NCBI GenBank assembly: GCA_002633005.1
Contig: NMRA01000591.1
Span: 129,570 to 193,569, forward strand
Source: Phoronis australis
Lineage: Eukaryota; Phoronida; Phoronidae
DNA: 64,000 bases
Reading direction: 5' to 3'
The translations under genes and the position numbers were made by a program. This document shows, one piece after another, positions 11,301-26,300 of the stretch. Below the pieces are notes generated by a model. That model ran no database searches, was not told the origin of the DNA, and saw only the letters and a program-made list of their open reading frames with translations. The stretch's first letter is position 1, and the number at the start of each line of letters is the position of its first letter.

Positions 11301-14300
11301 CCGGATTTGAGTTTACATTTCATTTAACCATTCAGAAAGTAATGAGAAACAACAGCTGCCGTGGCTTGAAGTTGGGTTGAATTTTGTTTATGATATATGA
11401 TAATTGTATATTATTGTTTTGTTAATGGTACATGATTGTATATTGTTTTGTTCCCTTTGTCCAATCAAGTTCATCTTTTTTAATTAGATGTTGTGGTCTG
11501 GTGTCCCTTTTATTGACAGATTGCTTGGAGTCTAAGGATGTAATTACCCATCTGTGTGTAAAAGTTGTCAATAACTGATTTTCGACTTGTCCGGTAAAAT
11601 CCCACCAATTTAGGACTCGGTATGGCCGACAAGTGAAATTTATGTTTTCATTTTTTTAATGGAAGAAAAGTGGTACCAAATAAATGCTTAAAGTTCAATA
11701 AGATAGCTACCTTCAGAGAAAATTTCTTAGAAACTGTGGACATTCATAATGATGTTGGAAGCTTTAATTTGAAGTTAAAGACAAATTTTGGAAATTATTT
11801 TTGTCCGGAACTGACGAGAATTTACAGCACTGTCTTGCTACATGAGCCTGTGTTACTATGGGATGCTGAAATTGGGGAACTCAAAACTCTGTTGGTGGGT
11901 GCTATTAAGGGAGTATTGGCATTTCAAAATGGACATTTGTAACTATGGAGTTGTTGTTGGATGTTTATTCGAACTGCCATGCAAACTCCCTTGAAGAAAG
12001 CAAATGCAACATTTTATTACGAGGCTAGACGCGAGGTCTCACTGAAGGTCTGGCTACTGGTTATCCCAAGGTAAGCCTGTTCCAAACATTCAGGCTGCTA
12101 AAATTTGCTTGAGACTGACGTGCACAAAGACACGGGTACTTCTAGGAAGTTTAGACCACTGGGGGTGGGTTTTGAGCCAAGCATGCGTGTTTAAAAGTGA
12201 AAATTTTGTAAAGGGAAGTTAGGCACTATGGTGTGAATGAAAGCGATTTCTTTGGTTATTCACCTTAACTTCCATGTTTTTCGTACTTCAGGCTGACGTC
12301 CAGAGGGCCTTTCGGGAGATTGATCGGAAAGACGATCTTCTCAACACCTCACAACATGTTATGATGGAACAGGAGGATGAACTTCGACACACAAAGAGGG
12401 AGCTGCTGTCTACAGAGACGGAGAACAGACTGCTGCGGAGAAGTATGGATAACCTGAAGGAGGAAGCTAGTTTGACTAAGTAAGATGTAGTACATGACGA
12501 AAGTATTCAAACAAAATGACACGTAATTCTGCGTCATGCTGGGCGGAATCTGAATTCGACATCAGAGCAGTCTTCCCTCGTGATCGAGAATCAAGAGTGG
12601 ATTAACAGGAAAGTTAATAAGGTGTCTAAGAAATTCTGTTAATAGAAATTGCCACCCTAATAGTTTTGCCATTAATTTTTGCTGTTCGAAGAATTAGCCG
12701 TCATGACCGTGGAAGTAGTAATTTTTCCTGCTGTACTGCGCTGTCTTGTATTTGTTTACAGCCAGCTGAATGCAGCTACTGGTATTATCGTGTTATCTTA
12801 TGGCTGTTATGGGATTTGCAATGGCGGCATTCATTGTAAGTGGACTGAGTGGACCTCAGAAGCCTGGTTAACAAAAAATGTACCTGAGTTATTTTGTAGC
12901 TTAGACATAGTCAAATGCTTTTGATGGTGTTTTCTGGTGAGGATAGTCTATCTCGCAAGCCATTTGTTCGTGGCATAATACATTAGCTAGAAAATTTGTT
13001 TGTCATTCACATTCCAACCCCTGAACTCCATAATCACAAGTCCATTCATGAGTGAAATGCCCATTGTTTATGAATTATTTATTATTCTGTGTTTATATGC
13101 AGAGCACGTAGCATCGGGTTTAGTATTCCAGACGAGTTTACTAATCAATTTATATTGCTAATGATAATAGTAACATTTAAGATATGGATAATACTCTGAT
13201 ACTGGATAACGTACAATTACTATACTGTTGTTAACTAGGGATTAACGCTTGGGTTTTCACTGTTCATATTGCTGTCAACAGACTTGAACGGGACACGATG
13301 GGACAAGAGCGTCAGAGGCTGTTGAATAAACTGGTGGAGGTAGAGATGGATGGGCAGGACGCGTCTCGGCAGATGGGTGACCTGAAGGACACCATACGTA
13401 GGCTAAAGGAGGTGTGTATGTTCACAGTGTGAACCACATCATAGTGTAGTGTGTGGTATAGGTGACCTGAAGGACACCATATGTAGGTTAATAATTGTTG
13501 GTTTGTGACCTATGCGTAATGTTTGTAGAATATGTACTAGCCATCAACTGGATGTCAACACAGAAGTCAAATTTTGATTGATGCTCTGTTGCAATTGTTT
13601 AGCAATCGATAGAACTTTTGTAATGACAAACACCAATGAATGTACAGTCGTACTTCAGTTAGGGTAATTTTCCACTGGTTTGCCCAGGTGAACACACTGT
13701 TAGTCATAAGAGACACATACTAGGCAGAATTCCGGCATGTAGCCAAGCATAAAGTTTGGCATAGTTAGAGATTTCAGATAATTTTCTTTGAACTTAAAAT
13801 GGAGTCTCGTAATGAAATGTGTTGTTTAACTGCAATATCTCCCATCAATACTTTGTAGGTTTTTTGGATACGAAGTACATTGGTTTGATTGATTGATTAG
13901 TTTTTAATTGGTAAAAGATGTTCAAGGTGTGACTGTGATTTTGAATGGTTTGTAGGAGAAGAGGTTGTCGTCTGCTGACAGTGCCCACCTGGCCAAGCAA
14001 AAGGAATTGTTGGTTCAGAGTCTGACTCACTATGAGGACGCTAACAGGGCTTTGAGGCGGTTACTAAGGGAACAGCATGCACGCGAGGCGGAGGAACTTA
14101 GGGTGTCGGAACAGAGGGACGTGTTGATGAAGAGGCTGGCGGAGCTAGATAAGGATAACCAGGTTTGTGGGGAAGAGAACGGTTTAGGGAAGCTTTTGAA
14201 TTCGGATTATTGTCATTTTCCATTTTTCAACGGCTGATTACAGCAAATAACGGTAACTTAAACAAAAGTTGTTTCATAATTTCTACACAATACAAACCAT

Positions 14301-17300
14301 GCTTGGGATGGACCAAATTTTTCTTACTCCTCGTGTATGTGAAAAATTTGACAAAATAGAATTTCACTTGTTGGCTATAGTGTATGTCAAATATATGAAG
14401 AAATAACCGTAAATTTTCGAAATTGGTGTGAACCCTGACTTTAAGTTCAAAATAGACTTGAATATGATGATGATTCTGATGTTGACTTCTCTTGAAATGC
14501 TTGTTGCCATGACTACATTCTGTGTCATGTGTTGACAGCACATGCGTCTGGACGTGCTAGAGAGAGATCGGCAGGTGAATGACATGCGTGTGCAGGTGGA
14601 GAGCCAGAAAGAAGAGAACCTGGCGTTGACGGGGCTGCAGACGTCACTGGAACAGACGAGGGGACACCTGCAGAAACAGCTTAGGGGCAAGGAAGCTGAC
14701 TGTAACAGAATGGCTGTACAGATTAGGGTAAGGGAGGGAGTGTAGCGGGATGGTGAGGAAGGAGTGCTGGAGTATTATTAAAGCTTGCTCGTAAGAATTG
14801 AATTCTTAAGGAATTAATCTAAATCTCAGGCTTGGACAAGATTTTGCAATTAAAGTTACTCTACGTGTAGCCGAAAGCTTATGCTTTACCGGATTACTGT
14901 CAATCAATATTGAACAATTTTGTACCTCCCACTTTAGTAGCTGGCTATTGGTCTGTGTTTCTGCTCTATGTGTTGAGTAATAGGGAACATCTTTATTTCA
15001 TACTGACAGCATGAAAGCATATTTCCTTGACCTTTGACCCAGTTTCAAATTCAGACGAGCGGGATGGGCGAGTTGACAGTGACGAAACGCAATAATTTTT
15101 TTTGTTCATGGACATATTGCTTCTCCACAGTAGAGGAAATTTGACGTCACAATAATTATGGCAAAAATCCGTCAAAAAATTTGTGAAATCGCTCTGTCTT
15201 GAATCTCCAATATCTTGTAGGTGGCGCCGAAGGTTGGCGGCCATTGATGAAACATAATGTATTAGGTTATGCTGTAATGGTAATGGCTATAAGACTTTAA
15301 TTTTGATGGATGGCATTAATTTTGTATGTTCCAGAGTCTGGAGACTCAACTTGCCCAGGAAAGGATTGAAGTGGATCATGTACAGGATCTTTTGAAACAA
15401 ATGAAAGAGAAAACTGAACGAGATAAAGAAGCTTTGAAAAAAGCCACAAGGTTTTTACATGTTCTTGTATTCGTTTCAATAACCAGAAATCATTGAATTT
15501 TATTTTTCAGCACTTAAGAGAAGTCGAATTTTTGTAGTGAAAACTTGCACCTCGTCTCCTAAGGGGACTGTAAGCTTTATGTAAGTCGCTGGTACTGCAG
15601 CTAGTGGAATAAAATGGAGTTTATGGACAAAACTTGTGACGGGAAGAAAGCTTAGTTAGTGATTCTGAATACCTGTTGTTTAAAAAGGGGTTTTACACTC
15701 AGTTATTTTTGTTAATGTTTATTACGAAAAATACAATGTACAAGAGTTAAGTCCAGAAAATGATAGAAGGCATTATATCTTGCTCAGTTAACCATATGAC
15801 TTTGTGCCGATCATGGCCCCATCTAGTGATTGACATCACTGTTAAAAGCAACTGAAAATAATTTCAAAAAATCTTTACTTCTTTTCTCTCATTAATGCAG
15901 GAAAGACTCTTATTTTTCTTTGTATTGTGCAAACTAATAACATTTTTTTCTATCAACTGCAGCAGCATAACTTGTCAGGTGCTAATTTCACAAGGTTCTG
16001 TGATGTGTTCCTGTTTAAGCTTTTATGGACATCCATAGCTTAAAATTTACGAGTTATTTCTTGGAAATCAGATTGAATGAAAATAGAAGATTGGCAAAAA
16101 CAATGCAGACATCTGGGCTGGGTTGCATAAAACTTCAAAGTTAACAGCTGGATAAGTTTGATTGTTGCATGACGTTACAATGTGGAGTGTGATATAAGCG
16201 AGGTCATTATTGCTGTGCTTCTGAACTGGGCCCTGGTGTTAATTTTCTTGAGTTTGATGTACAACAATTCTTATTGTTATCGATGGTCTGTTTCCTCAGG
16301 GTTCAAAAACAGCGGGCTGCGAGGTCAGAGGACACAGTAGAGGTCATGAACTCTCAACTTCTGGAGAAGGAGGGTCAGCTGGCTGACACTCTGGCTCAGG
16401 TGGATGAACAGCGAGTGAGGGCAGAGAGGATAGCAAAAGAGAAGACTCAAGTGTTGACTGAGAACACTGCTCTCAAGAGGTGGGTCGCAATCAAGGGTGG
16501 TGGGGGGTGGGAGCAGGCTATGCGCACGTAGTAAGTGTTGTGATTGTTTGTTGAGGTCAATGTCTTGGTGAAAGGGGGTCACTGTTGGTGTTCTAGTTGG
16601 TCATTTGGCTAAAATTAAGTCTATGGATGGCATAGCCTGTTTCACAAATTCAGTTTAATGCTAAAAGTCAGAAAATCTGTCTATGACTTAGCTAAAATTA
16701 AAAAATCTGTTGCCTCCTCAGGGGCAGGCTGAAAGCCAAAACAAAAAGATAAGACATTGGATGGGTGGCTATAGACTCCTTGACAAGTGGTCCCATGAGG
16801 TCATGTCTGTTTCAAATATGCAGTGGTAAGCTGGCTTGTAGTTAAGTGTCCTGGGTTCATTCTAGTTGCAAATGAAGTAATAAACAGTCATCCCACATTC
16901 CCTGAAGTTGAATGTACACCGAATTGGCAAGCACCTGACAGTTGTACGACACGTGCTGTGCTCCGAACATTACAGTGAAAATATTTATTGTCAACATTAA
17001 CTGCGTGTGCATGCTCTTGTTGAAACAAAGCCAAGAGGCTTTAAGTTTAGGTTAGTACAATAAAAACTGGTTTAAAACGTACTTTATTTTACAACAATGT
17101 ATGCATTTCTGTACTCTACTATGCAATTTAAACTACTGTGTTTTGCCAATTGTCAGAACTTTTTATTGTTAAAATTTAAATCTTGAAGATTATCTGTTTT
17201 TGGCAGTCACATTGACCCTTGTACCACTGCTATACCAATATTGTATTTCTTCTAACTGGAAGATATTCCTGCTAAGCACATCAGACTGTGTTTGTTCCGT

Positions 17301-20300
17301 GAATCAATGTACTGGATAAAAGCAATCAGACAAAATTCTGTCTTCCCCATCATGCCGGCCAATTCTGTTGACAGTAAAAATGTCCGGTAATAGTTTTATG
17401 TCATTAAAATTCTAACTACAGGTGGCTGAGACACCTGTAATACTAACTTCCCTCATAATTCACCTTGTTCATTCTCAGCCACGAAAGGAAGACTGTTCTG
17501 ACGATTAAGTCGGCTTCTTCCCGGCCTTCATGACTGGAACTTCCTGGTCATTTGGTCTGAATACTTTTGGTTTGTACCACATTTGCAATGTCCTTGACCC
17601 TTGTCGCTAATTCCAGCCGTGTGTCAGAGCTAGAGGCCGATCTTGAGGCTCGCCAAGAGGAATTGCGTACGCAGGTAGACTCGTTGAATGGACGACTACA
17701 CACCAAGACTAGTGAAGTGTCCTCTCTTAGGCTGGAGAATGAGAGGCTCAGGGTAAACACATTTATTTTGTCACATTAGGTTAAAAGATATCGTACGCGG
17801 TTTTGGCCTATCAGCAGATGATCTTGCCACTCGACTCAGAAACCAGGCTCATCGCGTGAATTTGCTCAAGAAATTGTGTTTGATGGATGGCCACAGACCA
17901 TGGTACAGTTGAATCGTATTATAATGACCCTTGCTTATATTGTTCCGTTCTGGAAGTCGCATTTTTTCTGTAATATGACATACCTTTTCTACACTTTGCT
18001 TTAACAAACAGGTGGGATACAACGTTCTCACAGTTCTAATGAACGGTATCAAATTCGATGTCCTAGTGGGTAGCTTCATCAACAATACATGGAACCAGCA
18101 CATGCAATTCTAATACTTGATTACGTGTGTAATCTTCGGTTTCATTTTTGTACTCTGGCGTGACTCACAAGCATGTGATTCGTTGCTCGCAGCCGGGCAT
18201 GCATTAGGACATCCTTACTGTTGAGTATTGGGCACTCCGTATGGTGCTGCCACCTGGTTTCTCTAGTTCTAGTTTGCTACTGCATGATGGGATAGTTTTG
18301 GAGTCGTCCATCTTGAAAATAAACTTGAGTTGTTTGTACCTTAGTGGTCCTGCTTTGCATCCAACATATTACACTAGTCTTACACAATGAAAAAATGACC
18401 AATGACATGTTCTATCTATATTTTCTGATTCAGTTACACGGAACGTTGTTTAGAGCAAATTGTCTTTAATAGATTCCAGGAAGTTCATTGCACGTTTGAC
18501 TGTAAAACGTTCATTCTCCGAGGCTTCATCCAATGACTTTGTTCCCACTTGTGACTTTCAGTCGTCCATTACATCTATTGAAGACAAGTTGTCCCAGGCT
18601 GACACAGAGGTCAGTCAACTGAGAGCCAGTGTTAAGCAATATGAAGGTTTAGTGGAGGAGTATAGAACACAGGTAAGCTCTTTTCGTCTGCATTGGACTG
18701 AGAACTTAATGTACACTACACACCAAAACTACTCACGGCAGTCAAAATGACCGGGAGTTATCCGTCATGATGGCTGGGCGTAAGGCGAAGTCATCGTCAT
18801 TGTAGTCTTGTGTCGCAGTAGGGAGTGAAGGGAATTTACCAGCATTCTGTAATTGAAATTTTGCCTCAATGACTAGTCAGTGGCAGTCATTGTCCCTGTG
18901 AACAATACTAGTTGCTATGTCAGAGATACATTGCTTTGTCTGGTTTCTTTCGGTATGTCTTGTAATACAGTTGACTGACAACCCTGTTTACTCAATGTAT
19001 AGACAGTCCTTCTTTTCTGATCACGGGAATCATTGTTTATTTGAGTGATGAAAGTGTAACTCCTTACAATCTAAATCAGTTTTTTGGCAGAATGAGTGTT
19101 GTCACTTTGTGACTGCTTTAAAATGCTTTGTGTCATATGGTTGTGATAAACAAGACAAATATTACAGTGTTATTTTTAACAATAGCCCTTAGTTGGATAT
19201 GATACTCTCTTTCTCAGTCACAGCCTACTCATTGCCAACCAGCATGGCAGGTAGGTGAATGTTCAGGTGCGGTGTTGTCATGGCGATAGCTTGATGTTGC
19301 CGTGATGATAGGTTGGATGTTGTCATGGTGAAAGCTTGGAGTATACAGATGCTTCATGTGGATCTACCTAACAAGTAGTTTCTTAAAATCCCATGCAGTG
19401 CCAAGGCTATTTTAGTTAATGGTTTGAGGGAAACCCTTTTCTCTCTATTTTAATTAGGGGAGCTGGCATTCCTAAGGGCACATGATAATGCTATGGACTG
19501 ATAACTTCAACCAGTTGATACCTATCTGCTAATTACAGGGCTTGGAATTTTCCGCGGAAACACGGATTTCCGCTTTTTTCAAATGTTCTGTCCGCGCATT
19601 TTATTATATTTCTGCGTAAAAAAAATCGGATTTGATATAAAATTTCCGCGGCAAATTCCTTTCTTACCGCGGCGTCGCAGAGGACGTTCACCTCGAAAAC
19701 CGGAAGTTGCTCTTTATGTTTCGGAGGAACGTAAATTGTCAACATTGCCAGGGCATCTGGGATAACGTGGTGGGATTTTCAATGGCGTCTCGTGTTATTG
19801 TAAACCACGGCGACAAATACTACGGCTCTGCAGCCAAAAATGTGTGGGTTGGGAGTGGACGGACGAGCTAAAAGGATGCAGACGCATGCTACTGATAGTT
19901 TTTTTTTTTTTTATTAGTCCTACCGATTTTTGTCGGCGAAAGGTTCATATCGACTATTTCAAGGCTGGGTAGCGCGCATGTTTTGGGCCGTAAAAGTTTC
20001 CGCGTTTTTTGTCATTGGTCATTCCAAGACCTGTGTTTAAATTTTTTTTTTCTAGTTTGACGTGTGCAATCATGACTGGTGGCCTATTTAGCACTGCATG
20101 GGACTTTAAGTGTTGCCTGTAAGCATGTGTGTTGTGGACACTGTTTATGCCTTCCTCCACTCACCTCTTACGGTGCTGTCCGTAGTCTATGTGTTGAACA
20201 TGATCATGCTTGGTCCATGGCTATTTGGCTTGTTTCGCATGCATGATCCACAACGCTCCCTCCCCCACCTTCGCCATGGTGGAGCTCGCCCAATTTAAGT

Positions 20301-23300
20301 GCAACCAATACGTTGCAGGGACATTCCTGGGCTGCGCCTTTGCGCCATTAGCACGTAAAAAAATTAAAAGGTGCAAGTACATTGCAGCAGTGCACCCTGG
20401 GTGCATCTTTTAAAATGCACCACTCTTCCAAAAAAGTTTTAGTCAACTTACAGCCTGTGGGGTAAAACCTGATTTTGTTCTTATTTCAATTGTCCTTGGG
20501 GTTTCTGCTTCACTGTGTTACCACTTTTAATTATATTATGTTTTTTGAGCGCAAGGTTTTAAAAACTATTTTTAAGGCACGCTTTGTATCAGGGGCACCC
20601 AAAGTGCGCAGGTCAGGAGTATCCCTGTGTTGTATTTACAGCAAGGCTCAAAATAGTATCTTTTGCTGGAGACTTTGTATCAGAACAAGTATTGCCTGTA
20701 AGTCGTGCTCATATGTTATGACTCATCACAGAATGATGAAATAACTGTTGTTCCATTTAGGAAAATTTATTAAATTGAGTCTGGTCTGCTGGACTCTACT
20801 TGAAAAATTAAAATGCTAGCACCACGGAGACATTATGCCTCCTTCAAAGGGAAAATGGCACTGAAGATTGTCGAAAACTGTCATCCCTTACTTTCTCACA
20901 AGATATTGTATGGTTAGCAACCATTCTAAGCAAAGTGCCGTCTGATTTGGATGGGAGTTTTTGTGAGGTTGCTAATCAGACAAGATCTTTTTAGAAGGAG
21001 AGACATGAGGGTTCCTGCCAATCTTCAGTACCATCTTCCCTTTGAAAAAGGCGTGATGCCTCCGAGGTCCTAGGACTCATCGTAAAAGGTTAATTAACAT
21101 ACTTAATGTTGGTTTATGTGCTATGACCGTGCTCTTTTCACCACTGTCATAGTCACATGACAAGGTCTCGATAAACATGAACTTCTGATCATGTTTTATA
21201 GTGAAATGTCCACAAAAATGTTTAAAGTTCAGGTAGGACAGCAATATGCAAGACAATATTCCCAGAAAAAACTGCTCAAGACAGGGATAATCTGAACTGA
21301 TGTCATGGCTTATCGCGGTCATGTTCAGTCAATGGCCCTATCTCTTACATACATTAATTGTACTTAATCCTTGACTCGCGATTGGTTTATTTTGGTCATG
21401 GTTAGTGCACAACTGCATATCATTTATTGATCATGTTCAAACCATCATATTATTAGTGATTTTCTTGCTCAAGGTCCAGTCATATTGCTACATTATGAAC
21501 ACACATAATTTCTTCTTGGAGGTAGTCTTCTTAGGTCAAGCTTTCAATCTCGTGCATATTGTATCCAGTGCACTGACAGCATTTGTTGCTTTCTTCACAG
21601 ACCTGTAATGTGTACTTTTATGGCATGGAATGCTCATTACCTCTGACCCCGTAACCTGATCCCATTACCTCACTTCAGTGGAGGTCAAAATAGTGTGTAG
21701 TCCAACTGCATGGTCACCACATTTCTCGTTAGTTCCTATGCGGTTATCTGCAGTGAAACTGTTCCCATTTCTTCATGGTGGGATTTCACCACACACAGAT
21801 TCAGTTGGTAATGCACCATCTTTGTCAGTGACATTTTTACATCTGGAGGCTGACCTCACGTGTGTGAAGGATTGTGGGAAGTCATTTATTCCAAGCATAA
21901 TGAATCGTCTTGACTTTGTAGACATTTCCAACCAACCGGTGGCGAGAATAAAAGATGTCCCTCAAATCTTAAATCAGTTGTGTGCGTTCACCAGATGTCG
22001 TTATTTGTAGGCATCTTAGGTGGGAGCCACTCATTTTGGACAGCAAATGTTGAAAACGTAAAAATTTCATTCAAATCCATCAGTTGCCCTGTTGGTAAAA
22101 CAGAGCTCGTTGTCAAAATCTGTGAATTCGTTAAATGTTTCAAATTGTTATGAATTACTGATACGTATCATGATGGAATTTGGGTATTTTAGATGAACCA
22201 GGCGCGTCGGGAAGCAGACGAGACAAGTTATCGTTTGGAGGAGAGTACTCGTAAGACTGCATCTGTGAGAAGAGACACAGAAGAAGAACTGGACAAGGTG
22301 AGCAGACGAGATTTAGTCAGCAGACAACAATGAGGATCAGCAGACGACATTGTAAGTCAGCGATGCCACTGTTGCTCTGCTGGTTGAAAGTTAAGAGTGC
22401 CACCATCTCTGGTGTTTTTTTGTCATGAAAGAGTGGTCCAAGGTGTTGCTTAATTGACATGAATGCAGTTTAAAACCAAGTGTTTAGTCGCAGAAGTGTT
22501 GTTTGTGTAAACGTTCCACATTGTTGGTGGTATTAGTAGTGTTAACGGCTATAGAAGACATATTGGTTGAAGGTTGTACAGGTCCCTCATTCGTCCGCAG
22601 GGAAAGGTAGTCCTGCGCCTTCATGAGAGGGGACATTTTTGGATGAGTGTAAAATTCTACCTCTCGATCATCATCAATAGCACCCCCCAACTCTGTTGCA
22701 AGTCCTCATAGGCTCTCTGTCTAGTAGCCAAAACTAACATTTTGCGCAGTTTCAAATTGTCACTTGTGTGAGTTACAATTACAAGTAATTCTAACCGTGA
22801 AGGAATTTTTTCAATCACTTGAAGGGAATTTTTGGGACTCATGAGGGTAATTTTGCATGATTTTCAGTATTTTTCAGAGGGGAATGGGGCCGTTATTCTG
22901 CCCCAAAATGGAGGAATTGAGGGCCCTGTAGTAGCACTGGAAGTAGTAGTAGTTTAAGATGTGTTTATTAGTTGAGTTAGCAACAGTGTTGTTCTTATTA
23001 GCCATGATTTGTTGTTACTCATTTTTAGTCTCTGATGTTCACAGTTTTTAAACAGTGTGAAACAACAGTAATCACATAAAATACCATTTCGCGTCCATGG
23101 AACCTAATTCTGTTATCAGAAAAAATTCCTTGTAACAACTGTTAGAGTGGCAAAATTTTAATTACAAAATAGCTTAGCCTCCTAGTAACTAGCTTTTCTC
23201 TTCATTCCCCGTAGTCATTTTCACTCACGAGGGAAGAGTAGTCCGATGGTGAATTCGGCTTTCACCCAGCCGTCATGGTGGGAAATTCTTAGCCATTTTG

Positions 23301-26300
23301 TCTGAATACTTTCACTCTGTGTTGCACTGCGCCAGTTTGTTCAGTTTACTTGCAACAGAAAGGTGGTTGGTTCGGACTACAGCGACTGGTTGTAATCGCG
23401 CCATACCTGTAGCACTAAGCATGGCATGTAGTATGCGTTGCTTCAGTCTATGAACGAGTACTAGGTTTGGGTGGGAAGTATCCTGCGGTGCTCTCGCGTA
23501 CCGTCCAGGAGTTGAAATTTTGAAACACTCGCCTTCTCAGGCTTCAGGTGTGCAAACTTGGTGGCTTGTGAGGGATTCACCTTTAGTCCCTGGAAGCGCT
23601 TCGTAAATAGTGAATTAGATCCTCTGGCATTTTAGGTTCATAATGATCTGCATGTAGATTATGTTTTACTTGAATTCATTTGGTTGGTATGATAGTGATA
23701 TAAATCATTGATAAGATTTCATTAAAGGCTTGTTGTGATCTTGTTCCTTGCCACACGGTTGATCATCAGGTGTGATAGTGATTAATGATTCGTTATCATT
23801 GATCAAAAGATGCTTTGGGGGCTGATGTCTAGTATTTACTTTCAGCCTCATATGAATTGATATCAATCTAAGCGTGGGTGCTGTTTCATTGACAGTAGTA
23901 GTGTAGTGCTCCTGTTTTTGTTGATTCCCAGTAGTTACTATACAGTTGTGTTGCAGATGAAGTCCATGTTCCAAAGTCGGCTGACGGAGCTGGAACCGTT
24001 GCCTGAGCTTTTGAAGACAGCCGAACTGAGACTACACGAAGCTAATGATAAACTATTGAGTTATGAGAGACAGAACAGTGAGAACACGCGTTTGATTGCA
24101 GAGCTTAGTGCCAAGGTAAACGTTTGGGTATTACTGTGGTATGAAGAATTGACCACTTCATATGCACACACAACTGGGCAATCTTTGTTCTCGATGCACG
24201 ACTTGAAAATTGATAAACACCAGGACATGAGTAAACTTTAGTTATAAATTTGTATTCGAGTTATGCTACATGATTAGATAAGTTTTGAATGTAGTCAAGT
24301 CTGAGTTTGTCTATTAGACCCTGGGACATGACAGCACCATCAGACTTTACCACTTCTTGCACACAGAGGGTACAAGTGTGAGACATTACCAGTCGTTATG
24401 TGTGCACAGATGGTATTACTTTGACACCTTACCTTTTGCTATACTGCAAGAATGTTGTAACTGCACCGATTTCATTGTCAATGTACGAGAAGTTACGATT
24501 TTAACTACCTGGGGTCATTGAGGTAATTACCACGGTAACAGTAATGTGTGATATTTCCACCACTGTTCACACCATTACCACACTGCCATAGCATAATGTC
24601 GTTTGATATCGAGAATTGGCGGTGGGATTACTTCCAATTTCATATGTCAGATATTCGTAACAAGGAATAGAAATCATTTGTGTCTAAAACACGAAGGAGA
24701 TTGTGTCGTCAAAATTCAAGAATATTTAATTTAACAAATTGATTTAACATTAAATAGGTGACATCACTAAAAGTACCTTCTCTTCAATAATGCAATGTGG
24801 GACGCCAATTTATGGAGTTTTAGCTTAGAAAGATTTCAGATCCATCAAGTTGTCATTTATTATAATTGTGTAGTTCACAAAATCATCCTGCTTGGCAATA
24901 TCTATCAACTTGCCACCAGGTGGAGCTGCAGAATGAACAGATGAACAACCTGCGTGACAAGTACCGGCTAGCGGAGGAGGATGTCCATAACCTGCAGGCT
25001 AAAGTAGACTCACTGGAGCGACGACTGGTTGAGAACGAGACTGAGAAGAGAGAACTGCACTCCTCATTGGCTCAGAGGGACGAAAGTATTCGCACAAATA
25101 ACGTACGTGCTCTTGAGATTCGTTTGATACACGGTGATGGAAGACCACTGAAGAATTCCCCCTTGTAAAGGATCCTGATCCTTGGGTTGTCTTAGTTTTT
25201 AACAGACATTTTGTTTTCAAATTGAATTTGGAGAATCTGAGAAATTAAGTTGTTGTTACTCTTGGTTATTAACGGTCATTGAAGATTGGGGAATTCAGTT
25301 TTGGTTGAAATGCATACAATGAATGGTGCTGCTTCTGAATCGCTTTCAATTTCGCAACTTTACAATCAAACAATCAATGATTAAGTGATGCCTTCGAAAA
25401 ACTTGAAAGTGGTAAACATGATTTTGTAAAACTGTTGTCCTTTGGTCTGGCGATGCCATCACACTGTAGTTATCTCCCATGAATATTGGGATTAACTGGA
25501 CTCAGACAAGTAATGTTACCTGGTATTGCTGATTCGTGGATGGGTGTGGAATATCAAATAATTTGTCTGGAATATTGATAGAATATAGATTGGTGTAAAG
25601 TATTGATCAGTGATGATGAAGTTGAATTGGCTCACCCTGTCTCATCATGTGTGCTTGTCTTGTTTGTTAGATGCGTCTGGAGGAGAAGTCGGCTGAGAAT
25701 GCTGCTCTGATGCGCCAACTGGAGGCAGCACTAACTGAGTCACGGCAACACGCTGAGGCGACACGTGACGCAAAGGCGGCTAGGGTGAGGGCTTGTTATG
25801 GTTGTGTGGTGGCAATTCATTGTTTGTTGTGGTATCATGGTGAAATGTCATCAATTTTGTACAAAAAAATAATTTTCAAAATTTTGTACTTTTTCATTTT
25901 TTATGCGTTTCTAATATGTTCTGAATGTTCATCGAAATTGTAAACCATAAATTTCGTGAAGCGCATGTATTGCATAGAAATGGATAATGCTCCGTGCAGG
26001 TATTAACTGTAGAAAAACAAACCCAGAGAAATTCAGTTTAAAAGGACAAAATTTAACTTTTGATTTATTCCACTTGGTGTGATTAAAAGAATCTTTTCAA
26101 GTTCCTTCCTCGGCTGCAGAAGAGTGGACAAGTTGTCGGTGTTTTAAACCAAGTCCATCAAGCTACTTGTCATCATGATGGCAGTTTTTATTCAGTCACC
26201 AAGCTAATGTGGCCGCCGGGAGTTGCAGGTGATTTGTGCACCTGAAATGAATTCGAACACAAGATAAGAACGCGATGTCATTGCTTTCGAAAATCAAATA

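Larger units (their letters stand above)
18673..22192. other. ODF2 intron 11 (3,520 bp) and its contents
   Basis: It holds intronic repeat copy 3 (18728-18815, minus), a 22-23 bp near-tandem triplet at 19271-19338 (GATGTTGTCATGGTGAAAGC-like) and an inverted-repeat element at about 20786-21080. It also holds a stretch at 19540-19760 rich in TTCCGCGG. Open frames of 60-110 codons at 20210-20413 and 21678-22010 match nothing I know and lack conserved splice logic, so they are not called. Confidence 0.7.

Noticed and set aside
21678-22010. 110-codon open frame in ODF2 intron 11
   Set aside because: No recognisable motif, not flanked by splice signals in a usable frame, and the ODF2 reading frame joins perfectly without it.
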